64,000 bases of DNA from Atopsyche davidsoni (lineage: Eukaryota; Arthropoda; Insecta; Trichoptera; Hydrobiosidae): NCBI GenBank assembly GCA_022113835.1, contig JAILWY010000016.1:1305501-1369500 (forward strand), given 5' to 3'. Shown piece after piece: positions 25,803 to 38,900 of the stretch; within the stretch, counting starts at the first letter, position 1; each line of letters starts with the position of its first letter. A model generated the notes under the pieces. That model saw nothing but the letters and a program-made list of their open reading frames with translations, had not been told where the DNA came from and searched no databases. The position numbers were made by a program, and so were the translations under genes.

Positions 25803-27068
25803 TTAAATGTTCCTGTGTTTATTTTACTTATGTTGATGAGTTCAGAATCAGGCTCAGGGTACTGTTAATTTACAGCTGGAAAATATTTGAAGATCAATTT
25901 AGATCTCTTTAAACATATATATGAAAAAAACCACAGGTTTTCTTCAGTAATATATTGAGAGATGAAAAAAATCAATTCTACGGCTTTAATAATATGTGTT
26001 CTCTGCAAATTTCACACATTGTATTATAATCAATAGCATTGAAAAGTTTACTAAATAATGGTATTAGTCAATACTTTATTCATAAACTGCTAGCAATAGG
26101 TTCCGCTTAAAAAATATTGGAAACTAACCAAGTACTTAGGCAAGGTTTTATGTATGATAGTAAATCTAAAATGCTATTATTTAAGGTTTTGGGTTCAAAG
26201 AGGAGATCAGGAGAGGTTAAGATTATCTCTGAATCCCTTGGACGATTGGATTTTTAGTAGCAGTGATAATGTGTTATGAATCTGCATGGAGCCGTAACAG
26301 GCTGGAGCTGCATAAAGGCACATTCAAATATACTTATATTTTTATAGTTTCAGTCACATGTAAATTGATTTATTTTTGGTGTAATTTTTTTTCAATTGAT
26401 TTATCATGTGGACAGCGTGGTATTTCTCCATTGTGTCTTAAATTTTTATCGCTACTAAACAAATGTTTGTATGCTGATGGCGGCACGGCTGTACCTCTTA
26501 AAAGATTTGATTACTTCTCTTATTGGTGCGAACGGATTTCGGTTTGGTGTAAATATATTTGCTATTGAAGAAAATGCATTTGTAATAATTTCCTGGTGAT
26601 GTGTTAATTTTTTTAGATCCTGTCTTCCCTGTTCTTATCTACGTTGTTATATTAATTTCCTTTATGTTAACTAAATATAAATAAAAGCAAATAGTTGTCA
26701 AGAACACTGATATTTATCATTGAGATAATAGTGAAAGCTTTTTCGTCCTTTAGAGGCATTGCCAAACTGACAAAATGATGACCGTTGCATGTTTTTAACA
26801 ATTATGTAATCTTTACAAATTTGAATTCACCACAAAACTACCAGTGTGTGAAAACTCTTCCGATTACCTGAAAAATTCTTACAAGCTTACGTAATCGCAT
26901 CAACCATTTGGATTTATTTATATTCTAGAGTCCTATAAAACAAATATCTCTCCAATTCATTTTTTTATTGAAGTCAATTTTAGTCTAATAAACAATTATT
27001 GGATATCCATTAGATCTACATTAAACACCCTTACCGGCTTATTGAGGCCAAAATATATTTGAGGTATC

Positions 27069-27187
27069 CGTTACACATATGAAACGACAAGAAAAATCTA
27101 TTCATTTTATTGATAAAACCCAAGTGGGATTCCGGCCAGATATTGCAGTCTGGTGACACAATCCCTTCCATATAGCCGCTGTAACTT
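27069..27187. repeat. SINE-like repeat, copy A
   Basis: Shares blocks with 28482-28585 in the same order: TTACACATATGAAACGACAA, TTCATTTTATTGAT, AAGTGGGATTCCGG, TGTAACTT. The pair is diverged. Confidence 0.5.
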
Positions 27188-28481
27188 GGCAAGAGGATAA
27201 ACCGCTGTTTATCAGATAGACAATGTACTTAGATCATTTACGGCCAAGTCCTACAAGACGGATTGAATTGAACACTGATCCATTGACGTATTTAGCAGCA
27301 TAGAAATCTCTGTTCAATTAAATCAGTCTTGCATGACATGGACGTTAAGGTGCTGAGAGGATATTTTTAATGTCGTTGCGTCTATGTAGCTTATCTTGTA
27401 CCCAAATCAATTTTAATAGTCAATATTAATATACTATACTTGTGATCGGTGTCTATACAGCAGTGGTATGCTGTAACGGCATGTGATCTGTATAAAGCTG
27501 ACTTAATTTTGCTTGCTTTACTATTAAGTGGAAGGACCTAGTATTGTGTCGTATACGAGAACCGAACAGTGTTCTGCTTCTTAATAATAAAAGCATTCAA
27601 TATCATTAATCACCTTACAATCGTCACATGCCCTCACAGCAAGTCACTAATATAAACGTTTTTTATAACTCATGGTATCATCTAGAAAGGAAATGCAAGG
27701 TATTGCCTTTATTTACTCTAGTAATGATTTTTATTTATATAAAGAAATACATAGTCCATGTTTAGAATAATCTTTATGGTATTCAATACATGAAAATGAT
27801 AATGGCGTAGAGTAAATTATTTTCTTGGGTGTTAAGTCGCCCCAAGTTACGGTAATTAACCAGACTTTTTGGCTATGATACTGGAGCTATTTTCAATGAA
27901 TAACAAATGAAAATTGTTATCTAGATGCGATAACCTGTCTCACTTTGGATATCATGAGTTTCCAAATACCATGTACAAAATGCGAAATTTTTTATATATA
28001 CATTGTAAAATAAATAAGTGTTGAAAAAGACTAGCAGTTTACTAAAAACTATCTATAGATGATTCATGAAAATTTCAAAATATTGGACACATTTTTGTAA
28101 AGCTGAATAATCGTACGCACACTTCAATGTTAGTTATTATTAAAAATCAATAAAGTATTCATTCATAAGATATTTTGCTGTGAATGCTTTCTGAAGTTAT
28201 TTTCAGTTGGTTTTTATGCGGTGTCATGACGTGATGGTCTGAAATTTCGGCTCTGGTACTTTTGAGCTACTTTCAAGAAGCACCAGACCCTTTTTGTCCG
28301 ATCTTTCACTGCAAACATATCTGACATGCTTTCTGTTATGAATAATTAGAACACTTATAGACTCTACATCGAATCCTGAGTAGTCAGAATAGAAAGTATG
28401 CTGGTTAGATTTTTATCCTGATAAGTGAATATCAAACTGATTGGATTTCCCTTCTCGTATTGGCACATACCTTGCAAGACT

Positions 28482-28585
28482 CGTTTCACACATGAAATAA
28501 CAAGAAAGATATTCAATATTTGTTTATGAACACAGGTGCGATTCAAACCCACACCTGGTTATTGCGGACTGTGGCCCTGTAACTT
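28482..28585. repeat. SINE-like repeat, copy B, with tRNA B-box-like motif
   Basis: CGTTTCACACATGAAATAAC, TTTGTTTATGAACACAGG and CCCTGTAACTT match copy A. Read on the minus strand, GTGGGTTTGAATCGCAC resembles a tRNA T-arm / pol III B box, so the element may be a tRNA-derived SINE running on the minus strand. Confidence 0.5.
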
Positions 28586-29728
28586 TTCGAAAACTTCAAT
28601 TGTTACGTACAAGTGTTCAAATCACGCCTGTATTTCATAAAATGTTTTTAAAAAGTTTTCTTCTTGCTTAGTGTGTAAATCGTTAAAAATAAATGATAGC
28701 ATATTTGGTTACCATTAAACAAATTCATAGTCAGATTTTGATAAACTGCATGCCTTTAACGCACAATTGTTCTCAATGTAATTCCGACATTATGTCTAAA
28801 CATTTTTAAGTGTCTATTATATCAAACTATATTTAGCAGTTAGAGTTTCTCTTATACATGTATAATTATTTACTAAGTGTACACGTAAACTTCTGATTAT
28901 GCCAAGTTCATATCGATGGCCTAATCTACAAAAAGGCTATATATTTGCTAACTAGATAAAACTGTTTTAATTTTTTCATATTCACATCGACATAGTCGAT
29001 TTTTGTTATAATTTTACAGCTTTTTGACTGTAGATAGTGTGATATGACGCTGACAGCCGACGTTCTGGCTGCACGGATCCTGTCGTGTGTTTGTGTCATT
29101 ACAAATAATTTTACTCACTTGTATTGCCATATTTGTTATTTCTTTTAAACTTGTTTTTGGCAATTAGTGAGTAAAACCCTGAACGGATTTGAGCACGGCT
29201 ACATCTGTTGTGTCAATTTTCATCAGTCAAAGGACTCAAAGCTGTAATATAATAACATTTAAATTTAACCGTATGTTTAAGATGTCAATTTGTTTATATT
29301 AACCAGAACACAGACGAGCATTGATGTATTGTGTTAAAGTTTAAGTTGACACTCATGTAGTATGTTGATAAATGTCTAAAATTACCACATTTTGTACGCA
29401 ACTCTCAGGTCGAAACAATAAAAAGTCAAAATAAGCAATCATAAAAAAATACGACAAAAAATTGTGTCGCCAACTGAACCACTGAGAGTTGATGCTTCCA
29501 GAATACTGTTTGTGCATTCATTGTTAGTCCATACCCAAATCCTCTGAGCATGTGCCGTAGACCTTAAGTTTCTCTTTTCCATAACGATGTACCGTTGACC
29601 AACTCATAGTACTATTTTTGTAGTAAATTTATAAGTCATGTGAAATGAGTGGGCTTTTTGGTAAAGTTGTCATTAGTTAACAGTTATTTATGTTGTGGAT
29701 TTTGGGCATTCTTGACCTCCGGCACTGA

Positions 29729-29944
29729 TTGCTGTCCATTCACTGTGGAGCCCCTCATCCCTCGTCTCTTCGTCCCCGTAGTCCATCTCACTCGGCGCAC
29801 GTGGCCCCCCTGAACTTTAGCTCTGAACGGCAAGGAATAAAAGTGGACATATCTGCAAGAAAGATGAATTTGAAAGTGCCGTCTATACCTTATTTACGCG
29901 GTGCAAAACTCACACCCGTCATCTCCATGAGAAAAGATGTTTGA
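29729..29944 (+). other. GC-richer open frame, possible exon
   Basis: This patch stands out from its AT-rich surroundings. A pyrimidine-rich tract ends in GTCCCCGTAG near 29783, a plausible splice acceptor. The frame after it stays open (PSHSAHVAPLNFSSERQGIK ... SMRKDV) to the TGA at 29942-29944, and AATAAA motifs follow near 30060. I do not recognise the product, and no upstream exon is visible. It could be a real terminal exon or chance. Confidence 0.2.
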
Positions 29945-31996
29945 AATGTTTTGATGAAATTTACTGTTCTATTATCGTGTATTACATTTTTCTAACACGT
30001 TTGCTCAAAAATTTAAATTTATTTTTTAAAAATATTAATACTTTAAAAATGATAAAATAGTAAATAAAAAGTAATTTTTTTTAGCATATAATAAAAAAAT
30101 TTAAATGTTCAATAAATGATGTTTATTATTTTTTTATGGGCGATGTCTTGAATTATAAAGCAACACGTATAATAAAATAGTGAAAGGCCGTATTGGAATG
30201 AAAGGTTCAGAATGGATGTTACATTGAATATTGAAATGTCGATGAATAAGTTTAATAAGTTGCCATTTCACTGCATTCAATGAAAAATTATCATTTAGCA
30301 AAGTGACTGGCAAAATAACTTGCAATGCAAAAAATCAAATAAAATTTATTGAGGTTTGCTTTTTGAAATTCTTTTGGGACTAAATGTGCCACAAAAATAA
30401 TAATGTCTTAATCATGGCGATTATTATTATTTCATGGCGATATAAAAACCCGTGATGTGTGAGTGGATTATAAATCTGAGCATAGTGACCTGCAAAGCAG
30501 CAATATTGCTTGGAACAATGCAATCTGTTAGCAATGTCTTCTCAATATTATCCAAGTCCTCTCTTTCTATTAAGCATGCAATCAAACAATATTCATGAAA
30601 AAATACAAGTAACTCGGCTCCCATTAAAGTCTAACGGGAGTCAATCTGTCGCAGAGGTATTCTTGCTAGCGTTTCGCTCGTCTATCTACATTCCCTTCGC
30701 TGATTTTGTGCGAGTGATTGGATTGCTTGTGTTGTGATTTTTGAAAGGATGCGTGCAGTGCTCTGGCTTGAGTGGGATCCTCTGTAGGCACCGCCAGCTC
30801 CTGATCCAATTATTCGTGGCAGGTAAGTGGAAAAAAACACAAAAAGTAAAAAATCTTTAAAGAAAAAAAAAATACAAAAATATGGAAAAAGTAATATTGG
30901 TCAAATAATGTATTAAAAGACAAATGAGTTATTAAATAAAGATGAAATATCAAATTGTGTTTATTATTTATTTGCTAAGTACAAAATATTTACAAACTAA
31001 GTCGGTGGTGTGCAGTGTGCTAAATAAGACATTCAACATAACTTTCATACAACCTTAATACACGCCACTTAAATACTACGCATCTGTAAATAGACATTCA
31101 TCAGGTTTGGGTAAACTAAATACTAGTCACGAGGATACCTTTTTTTTTTCACCTTAAGCAATCATTTGCTAAAGCAGGGAATGGCTTAGCATCGTGTTAA
31201 TGTCAATAAATACTTTTAAGCTTAAAGCCGACTACACACGCTGCGACACAACTTGCAATCCCCAATAGCATCTCATTATTGACCGGATATCATATATGTC
31301 AGTTAGATATTTTCCCGATGAAATGTGGTTACAAGATCAGAACATCATTGCACTTGGACCTGAGTTCCAAAGTTTGCAGCATGAATTTATCAGCCATTAG
31401 CTCAAAAATCACTATTTCTACACAAATTTAAGAAAAATTCATCAGTTAAATTTAAATTTATACTCACTCGAATTTATAATACATTCAACAATGTTGATTC
31501 AAAGTTGACAAATAATTAGGCTAAAGATACAATATAAATATATGTATACATAAATTTTTTTTATACAATTGGTATTTTATTTAATTTAAAATAGTTTTAA
31601 AGTGATGTGTCAGTTCCTTTTAAAAATAAGGGACTATGACCCATTAATAGAAAGAAGAGGTTTTAATAAAAGAATTAACCCATTGAAGCCATACAAATGT
31701 GATAGCTTTGCAACAACCTTTTCTACAATTATATGGATTAAAATTTGACAAGTTTGTCACGTTTCCATTAAATTATTTAATATAAATTCCCCACTATTTC
31801 TTGTGATTTTAAATTTCAAAAGCTGCCGTTGTTTCGCAGAAGATAGCAGAAAGGAAGTGCGTTAAAGATGTTGCAGCTGGCTCTGCAGGCGCTCGGTGGA
31901 CCGTGACGCCGAACCAGGCAGCGCTCACAAGATGAAGCCAGTGTGGCTGAGGGAGTCAGAGGTAGGAGAGGAGGAGGTGGAGTGGGGGGCCGCGGG

Positions 31997-34805
31997 TCAG
32001 CTGCTCCGGCCTTTGCCTTCTTTGATTGCAATGACGTAACTGAAATACAGAAAACAAGCTATAAACATCATTTAACACGCATAATAAAATATTAATCGAA
32101 ATACGGTATTTGAATTTTTAAATTTCATTTAGTCCAGAATCACTTTTACAGTGTTTAAAAATTTTATTCCTGAAATTATTTTTAAGGTGAATTTTTTATT
32201 GAAATGCTTTAGAAACGTGCGTATTGTCAATCAAAATTATAATATATATATTTGAATATTCTATTATGTATATTACATTTTTATTACTTATATATTTTTC
32301 TTACATTTTAGTACTTCAAATATTAAATCAAGTCTTAACACTAAAATATTGTAATATTCATATTACAAAAGCACTTAAGTACTTTGTACAATGAAAGCCA
32401 CTTTTATTAGGGTGATGAAGAATGTTATGAATTTTTACCGCTGAGCCACCCGCTCCGGAGGAGAGTAGCCATCGGCATAGGAAGAGTCCTCAAAGAGAAC
32501 TTCATACTTGTCTGCGGCCAGCGACGGCAGCTTATTCACCACTGCCTTGTAAAAGCATGTGGTCTGAGGGTACAGGGCCATCACTATAACAAGCACAACG
32601 TGCATTATAGGCAGTGTATTTACATATGATTCAAATTCTCGGTTAGTGACAATAGCACAGTAGCTCAGTTGGCAATTTTTGGCAGAGGTGTGGGTTTTCA
32701 TTATTCAACGTGTGAATCAATTACCATAAAAAAAAACATATCATATACACAACAAACCTGAAAACATTTACTTTTATTTTATGCAAAGGTATTCAGCTTA
32801 AGAAATGTTAATTTGAGTTACGACTAAACTTTCAACACACGTGAATACAAGGGTAAAATCGACACCTTACCAACAGATCCCTTGGGGAACAGTGCGTGTT
32901 CATCCGTCTGCGGGTTCGCCCTCATGAGAGGGAGTGGAACGACACGCCTCTTGGACAAAACATGACGGTTCTTCTGTTCTTCGTCTATATCGTCCACCTA
33001 TTGACAAATTTAAAATGATTAAATATAGTTATATAAACAAAACTTTCACATTGACTATGAAAAAAACTCAAAACGGCATCACATATTAGAATGTTGCTTT
33101 ACATAGACAGTTCCATTCACAATTTATTAAAACACTATTGACTGTGAGAGCTTTGGCAATCATGATTAGTAATCAAGAACGCTTATCATGCTTTACCTCG
33201 TATTTGCTTTGGGCTATACTCCAACCAACAACTTCAGCCAGAATCCAGTTTTCTTCTTTGTCAGACACTTTCACCAACGCCGCCACCATGTCACCACTCT
33301 GAAGTAACAAGTGAATCTTTTAGTATTGTGCTTCAGAGCTAAGGATCTACATGCATTCTTGTGTATTTATATTTCTGCTTATTTAAAGTGACAGGTTAGT
33401 TACCTTGGCGATGTAAGCAGAGTCGGCAGGAGTTGCCCCGCACAGCGGCGGGGCTCTCTCTCCAGGCTGCCCTACGAATAGAGGCAAAGTCTGCGCAGAG
33501 TTCAGCAACATCTTCATAAGCGCTCCACATCCGATGGTCTCTTTATTTCCAGCATTGCGAGCCTACAAAACGACATAATTATAAAAAATTATAAAATCTT
33601 CTTAATTATAAAAAACCATTTTATAGAATGAATAAATGTGTCCAAATGTTTGGTATGTACCTGAATTCTTCGCTCATTCCTTATGGCCCTGATTTCCGTG
33701 ATCTTGCCGAGTGCCTCTCTCAGCAGCTCTTCTTCGTGGGTTGCATCAGAATATGCAGTTTTATACAATCCCCTAAGCTTCTGCTGAAAACACAAAGAAA
33801 AAATAAAATAAAATATTTGCATTAAGTGACAAAACATATATTAACATATTATATGCGGGTGGCTTGTGACATCAATCGACACCAAAAACCTGGCGATTTC
33901 AAAACTTGCATGCGAAATTACATTTTGTGTAAAATAACTTTGACCGGTGGTCTCTCTTTAGTTCTTTACTCCACAAATAGTCAAGCGCATACATAGTACA
34001 ATAGATTTGTGTATATTTTTCGATATGCCAAATGCTCGTCTTCTTACATTTTATGCAGCGAACCTTTATTATGTTAAACTGAGTTTTGTCAGCTCCTGGA
34101 CTATAAACAAATTGGCAAACCTCATAATAGGCAGCGGCATTTTCTTCCGAAGCAATCTTTTCCTGCGCTCTTATAACATTATCTATGTTATGCTCAGTGC
34201 GAGAGCGCTCATTCTCCACTTCATAAATCAGACGGTGCAAGTTCTTCAGGCACTCCTATTACAAAATCAAAAACATACAATTATTTAAGCAAATATTTTA
34301 GTTATAATTTGGAACAATATAACAATGGAGTTCTCTCAAATGCAGCACAGTGGTGTTGGAAGTTTCAAATGATAATTTGCAGTAAATGGCTAAATAAAGA
34401 GTAAAAGGCGACAAAACAATGTCAACACAATCTGATGCTTTATTCAATTGGTATATTCTAAATCTAAGGGAGAAGTCTATTCATTATTCTTCTGATTATG
34501 TTGGTGATGATTTGTGGAAAGTGCGAATTTGTGGGAAGGAGGGGTTGTCAGAAGAAAGCTTTGAAAAACCCCTAAGACAAAAAAAAAAAACTCAGTATAG
34601 TAATTGCTTTCAAGTGACCAATAGAAATAAAAGAGGCCCTCTTTACAAAACCATCTTTCAAAAATACATAGTATTTTGTTGTATCTTAGTATGAATAAAC
34701 AAATCATAAAATAATAACTACAGAGTACAGAAAGTAGGTTAAGATCAAATTGTTATGAACATTTACCTGAACTTGCTGAGCAGCTAAATCTGCAGTAAGC
34801 GGCAT
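31997..34805 (-). CDS. Sgf29: SAGA complex subunit Sgf29 (CCDC101)
   Basis: Eight exons on the minus strand, in transcription order: 34805-34767, 34255-34121, 33783-33661, 33562-33404, 33298-33197, 32997-32871, 32583-32439, 32039-31997, giving 290 aa (human 293). Sgf29 is the H3K4me3 reader of the SAGA histone acetyltransferase module. Residues 1-100 are helical and coiled-coil-like; 153-290 is the tandem Tudor SGF29 C-terminal domain. The acidic VDDID (187-191) and the aromatic positions Y233, Y240 (in LYPQTTCFY) and F259 (in VLFED) match those that hold the methylated histone tail in the human protein. The last exon adds YVIAIKEGKGRSS after a split Arg codon; without that splice the frame would stop directly after AQR. 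The start ATG (MPLTADLAAQ) is the first in the leading exon. Confidence 0.95.
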
Positions 34806-35940
34806 TTTGATATAATTTAACAACCCTCGGAATACGAAAGTGTCTTGGAGATCAAAATAACATGGTACCAGCTCACAAGCACGAAAGCAGACAATAACTG
34901 AAAATTAGAGAAGAACTCGTAAAATAAAACACTGTACACTTGTATTAAAACATCAATAAATTTTGTTTACAAATTTGAAAACAAAAGATAGTGAAATGTG
35001 AGGTTAGTTGCAGTGACACTGATTTCACTTACTACGTCGTATATTAACATTTGTTGAGATTTATTGTCTAGTTTAAATTAAAACTTTTTTTCCACGCGAT
35101 AATTATTAGTTTACACATAATTTGACATTTAACATTCAAAATCGACCAACATGACCAAACAAATATTGTATTGAATATTAACAAAATAACTGACAGTTCA
35201 TTTTTCCTTCTCTCACTTCACACTATTAAACAAAATATTTGACTTTCGTCAGGGGAATCAAACCTTTTATTAGGAGGTTCAAAAACCGTTACAGGTCTTC
35301 TTTATCCTAGTCTTATTAAGCTAACAACAATTATTTAAGTTTTTGTTGTAACGCAGTTGAAAAAATGTAAAATTGAGATTAATTCATGACCTCGCAGCTG
35401 CTCGTGATAAACGTGACATCGCATTCAGCTCACAGGCCGACGGTTGACTCCCCCATCACATTAAGCCTCGATTGGTTGATATGATAATTTTTATGCCTTC
35501 AGCCCTGAATGTTCATAAATGAAACAAAAAATATATTTTAAAATATTTAATTTTAATCTCCATCTGTATTTCAGAGAAACAAGCTACTTTTAAATAATAT
35601 TTCTATATCGATGGATATATTTATTTATTTATATTATTAAGCGACCAATCCCATACAATTTAATATGCTTTTAATTATTATATTTTAACATTAAAAATAA
35701 TACGATTTATTTAGACTTCGTATCTCTTATATATATTTTTTTATTATTTTTGAATATCCTTCATAGTATATTTTTTTAGTTTCTTAACACTTCTATGTAT
35801 TCAATAGCCGACAAAGAATCGCCCCGAATAAAAATAATTTTACGAATCAGCCACACTACAATGGATGTACATTTCTGTTAACTTTTTTCGTGAAGTGTCA
35901 AGTCATAAATGTCAACAGTTGAATAAGCATCATCCAAATT
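34806..35940. promoter_or_regulatory. Shared divergent upstream region of Sgf29 and FAF1
   Basis: The 1135 bp between the two ATG codons must hold both transcription starts (unless a 5' UTR intron lies further off) and could serve as a bidirectional promoter. It is mostly AT-rich, with a mixed patch around 35390-35470. I identify no specific TATA box or initiator with confidence. Confidence 0.5.
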
Positions 35941-38900
35941 ATGGCTGAAAACAGAGAAGAAATTTTAGCTAATTTTCAGGTATAAACGAATATTTTCTGT
36001 AGTAATTAATGGCTACATTTTAAATTTGCTATGTTTACAAATAAAGGTTAGGAGATGATACTCAACTTCTCTAAACCTCGATGGGTGAATTACGAAGTTA
36101 AGTGGTCAGAGGTGTACTTCTGTTTCAAAAGTAATAGTGCACACGCGGTAAAAATGCAATTATTTTAAATAGTTACAATTGCATATTGACGTGAGGTTTC
36201 ACTCAGTACCTAAACTGCATTTCATTATGTATCTTAGTAAAAAAAAATACTCGTGTTTGATGTCATGATTTTAAGGTGTTTATTTTATATTTTAAAGGGA
36301 ATCACAGCAATAGAAGATGTGGCAGAAGCAATATTTCATTTGGACGAGACCAACTGGGATTTACTGGTAAGTGCTTTGAAGTATCGTGAATTAGTACTTA
36401 TTTTGCTGTGTGCATGCAATTAATTAGATGGGTAATTACAGTAAACATTGTCTGACTTTTTTCAGTGTAAGCTATCAATATAGCTTATTGTGTTTTATCT
36501 ACAAAACTTATTTTATTTTAAGTGACAAAACCAATCAAGATCAAGTAACAAAATATATTGTATTCTTCAATCAGAGGCTAGGTACATCTCTTGCATTTAA
36601 TTTTGAGAATTGTAATTTTAATGAGATTTGCTTTTTTGTTTGATATGCATATTCTTTCTCAAGTCTTCCTTCTGTAATAACTTTGTATCATCACAATGAT
36701 CACTAGTCTCTTCTCAGTCCTCTGCTGGAAGAGGGTTTCCCCGTGCTCATTCTATTATTTTTGGTCCTGTGCCAATCAGCCAAGAGAGTCAAGACAGAAG
36801 TGACTAACATTGTATCTTAATGGTTCTCTTTTGGCAACATTTCAAACATTGCCTTATACTTGATATGTACAATGCCTTCTGTCAAATTTTTGAATGCTTA
36901 AATATCAGAAATTAAAATCTCTACTCTGCCACTGGCGCCTACTAGGCATGGTCTTGGCTTTTTCCTAGAAAAGGCACCAGCAAAGATTTAATTATAGATG
37001 AACCTAACAACCAATCACCCAGTTTTTTTGTCTACAACCAAATCAAATGAATCACTCATTATCCTCAAAAATATTTTCTGCAAATTAAGTAATATAAATT
37101 TTTTTAATATAAAAACAACTGGTTTATGAAAATTTTATCAATTAAAATAATAATTAGCAAGTTGTAAAATATCTTACACAGTTTGAATGAAGTTCGGTTT
37201 ATCTGATTAGATAATTTCCATAAAATTATCTGTTGATTTATCTGTGTAACATATTTTATAGCTTTTGTTTTTCAATCATTGAAGCCAAACAAAAAAATCC
37301 ATAGTGATACTTTCACATAATTTATTTTAATAGGGCTGTCAACAAACACACCAGTTGACATTTTTTGGCTGACTAAATCACAATTCACATGAGTCATTTT
37401 CCATGTGCCACTCACCCCTGACGGCCAATTATTCATGACTTGCATACTGACTTCATTTACTGTAAAATGTGTACTTTTCTTACTTAAAGTTTACTAAACC
37501 AGATTATTTAAACTTAGTGTTGACAAAACTGGTTGCATCGAAATAAGGAAAATGATTTAAAATATGTATCAACACATTGCATGCAAGTATTTTATACACA
37601 TTGATTCAAGCGTGCCTCAAGATTTTTTCAACTCGTTTTAATTATTATTCTGGTATTTGGTGGATCAACTGGTGTTAATAGTGTTGTTTTTTTTTTTATA
37701 TCAATACTCCATGAGAGGGAGACATTCAAGTTGGATAATTTGAGTCTATAACCATTTTTTTTTTGTTAGAGTAGGAAGCCCCAAGTTGGCACCAATCTGA
37801 GGCGAATAAATGCAACTGTGTCCTTTTTTCTCAAAGGGTTTTTTCTTTGAATTTGCTCTCAAATCTAAGAATCCATGATCAACATGCAAGCAAGCTAATC
37901 ACTGAAACATGATGTATTTGAATTACTAAGAAAGGATATAACGTTTTTGACCTTCTAATTTGAATAAACATGAAAATAATACTCATCTTTAAATTCAGGA
38001 TTCTCTTTATTTGCACTCACCTTTGGAACAAAGAAGTGCTTATTTATAAACAACAAAGTTCCTTTAGTGACTTCTCAAAAAACACCAATGACACAATAGA
38101 ATTTTGGCAGACATCAATGGGCTTTATAACTCAAGGGAGCATGAGCAGTTGAAGGGATTTCTCGTAGTAGAATTCCTGTCTTCATAACAAAGAGATCAAG
38201 TGCTTAGCTGCCATTGGAATATCTATCGGAAGTCAGGCTCATCGCAAGATTCAGACACTGGTGTCTTGAAACAAGTAGAGTTCAAGGGTAAACCACCGGC
38301 TTCCTCGATAAACCCTGATTTTTAAAAAGACTGCTGGAAGTCTGTGAGCTGCCAACTTTAACTGCATAACAACGGACCACATAGCCATTTCTCGTGTTTG
38401 AAAGATTGATGATTTTAATTAGTATTTCTCCGATTTTAGTTCTGTTGAAGATGACTTGTGCTGATAATGCATGTCTGCTTAAGTTGTTTGAAAATGAATT
38501 ACCCTCATTATCAGTGCATGTAATATGTGTTGTTTTTGAATGTTAATAATAAAAGCAATATGACGTGAGAGCTACAGGAAAATAAAACTTTATGATTATG
38601 ATTTTTGCATGTATTGATTTTACACCACTAATAAATGTAACGGTATGATATATTGATTATTAATAATGAATGTAATTTAAAGTAAACCCATCGTTTTAAA
38701 GGGCTGGATATCATTAGAAATGGGGAGACTCTGTAGCACTGAGGAGACTGAAAGGGGAAAAAAACACAATTTTGAGATATTGTAGATATTTCTGAAAAAT
38801 AATTTAATATTTTCTTTTTAATACAATTGTAAATTTTTCCTTAATTTCAGATGGCAATCAACAGGGTGATGCCTCAGGATGCGCCGGGCCCCAGCCTGAA

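Larger units (their letters stand above)
24661..31996. other. Gene-poor intergenic region
   Basis: Mostly AT-rich DNA between Pabp2 and the 3' end of Sgf29, part of which is the Sgf29 3' UTR on the minus strand. It contains a LINE-like remnant (25572-25802), a pair of SINE-like repeats (27069-27187 and 28482-28585), a GC-richer open frame at 29729-29944, and an isolated strong splice-donor-like sequence (GGCAGGTAAGTGG) at about 30817. No full gene is supported. Confidence 0.5.

Noticed and set aside
26263..26568. 101-codon plus-strand ORF
   Set aside because: Composition is that of translated AT-rich DNA (Tyr, Phe, Ile, Lys, Cys), with no domain and no support.
31816..32031. 71-codon Pro-rich minus-strand ORF overlapping the last Sgf29 exon
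   Set aside because: It is a frame-shifted shadow. The Sgf29 frame through exon 8 gives the conserved RYVIAIKE ending, and the Pro run comes from the C-rich 3' UTR.
38150..38280. Possible coding region in FAF1 intron 2 on the plus strand
   Set aside because: No open frame survives and the family protein has no insertion at this point. The region fits a decayed repeat.
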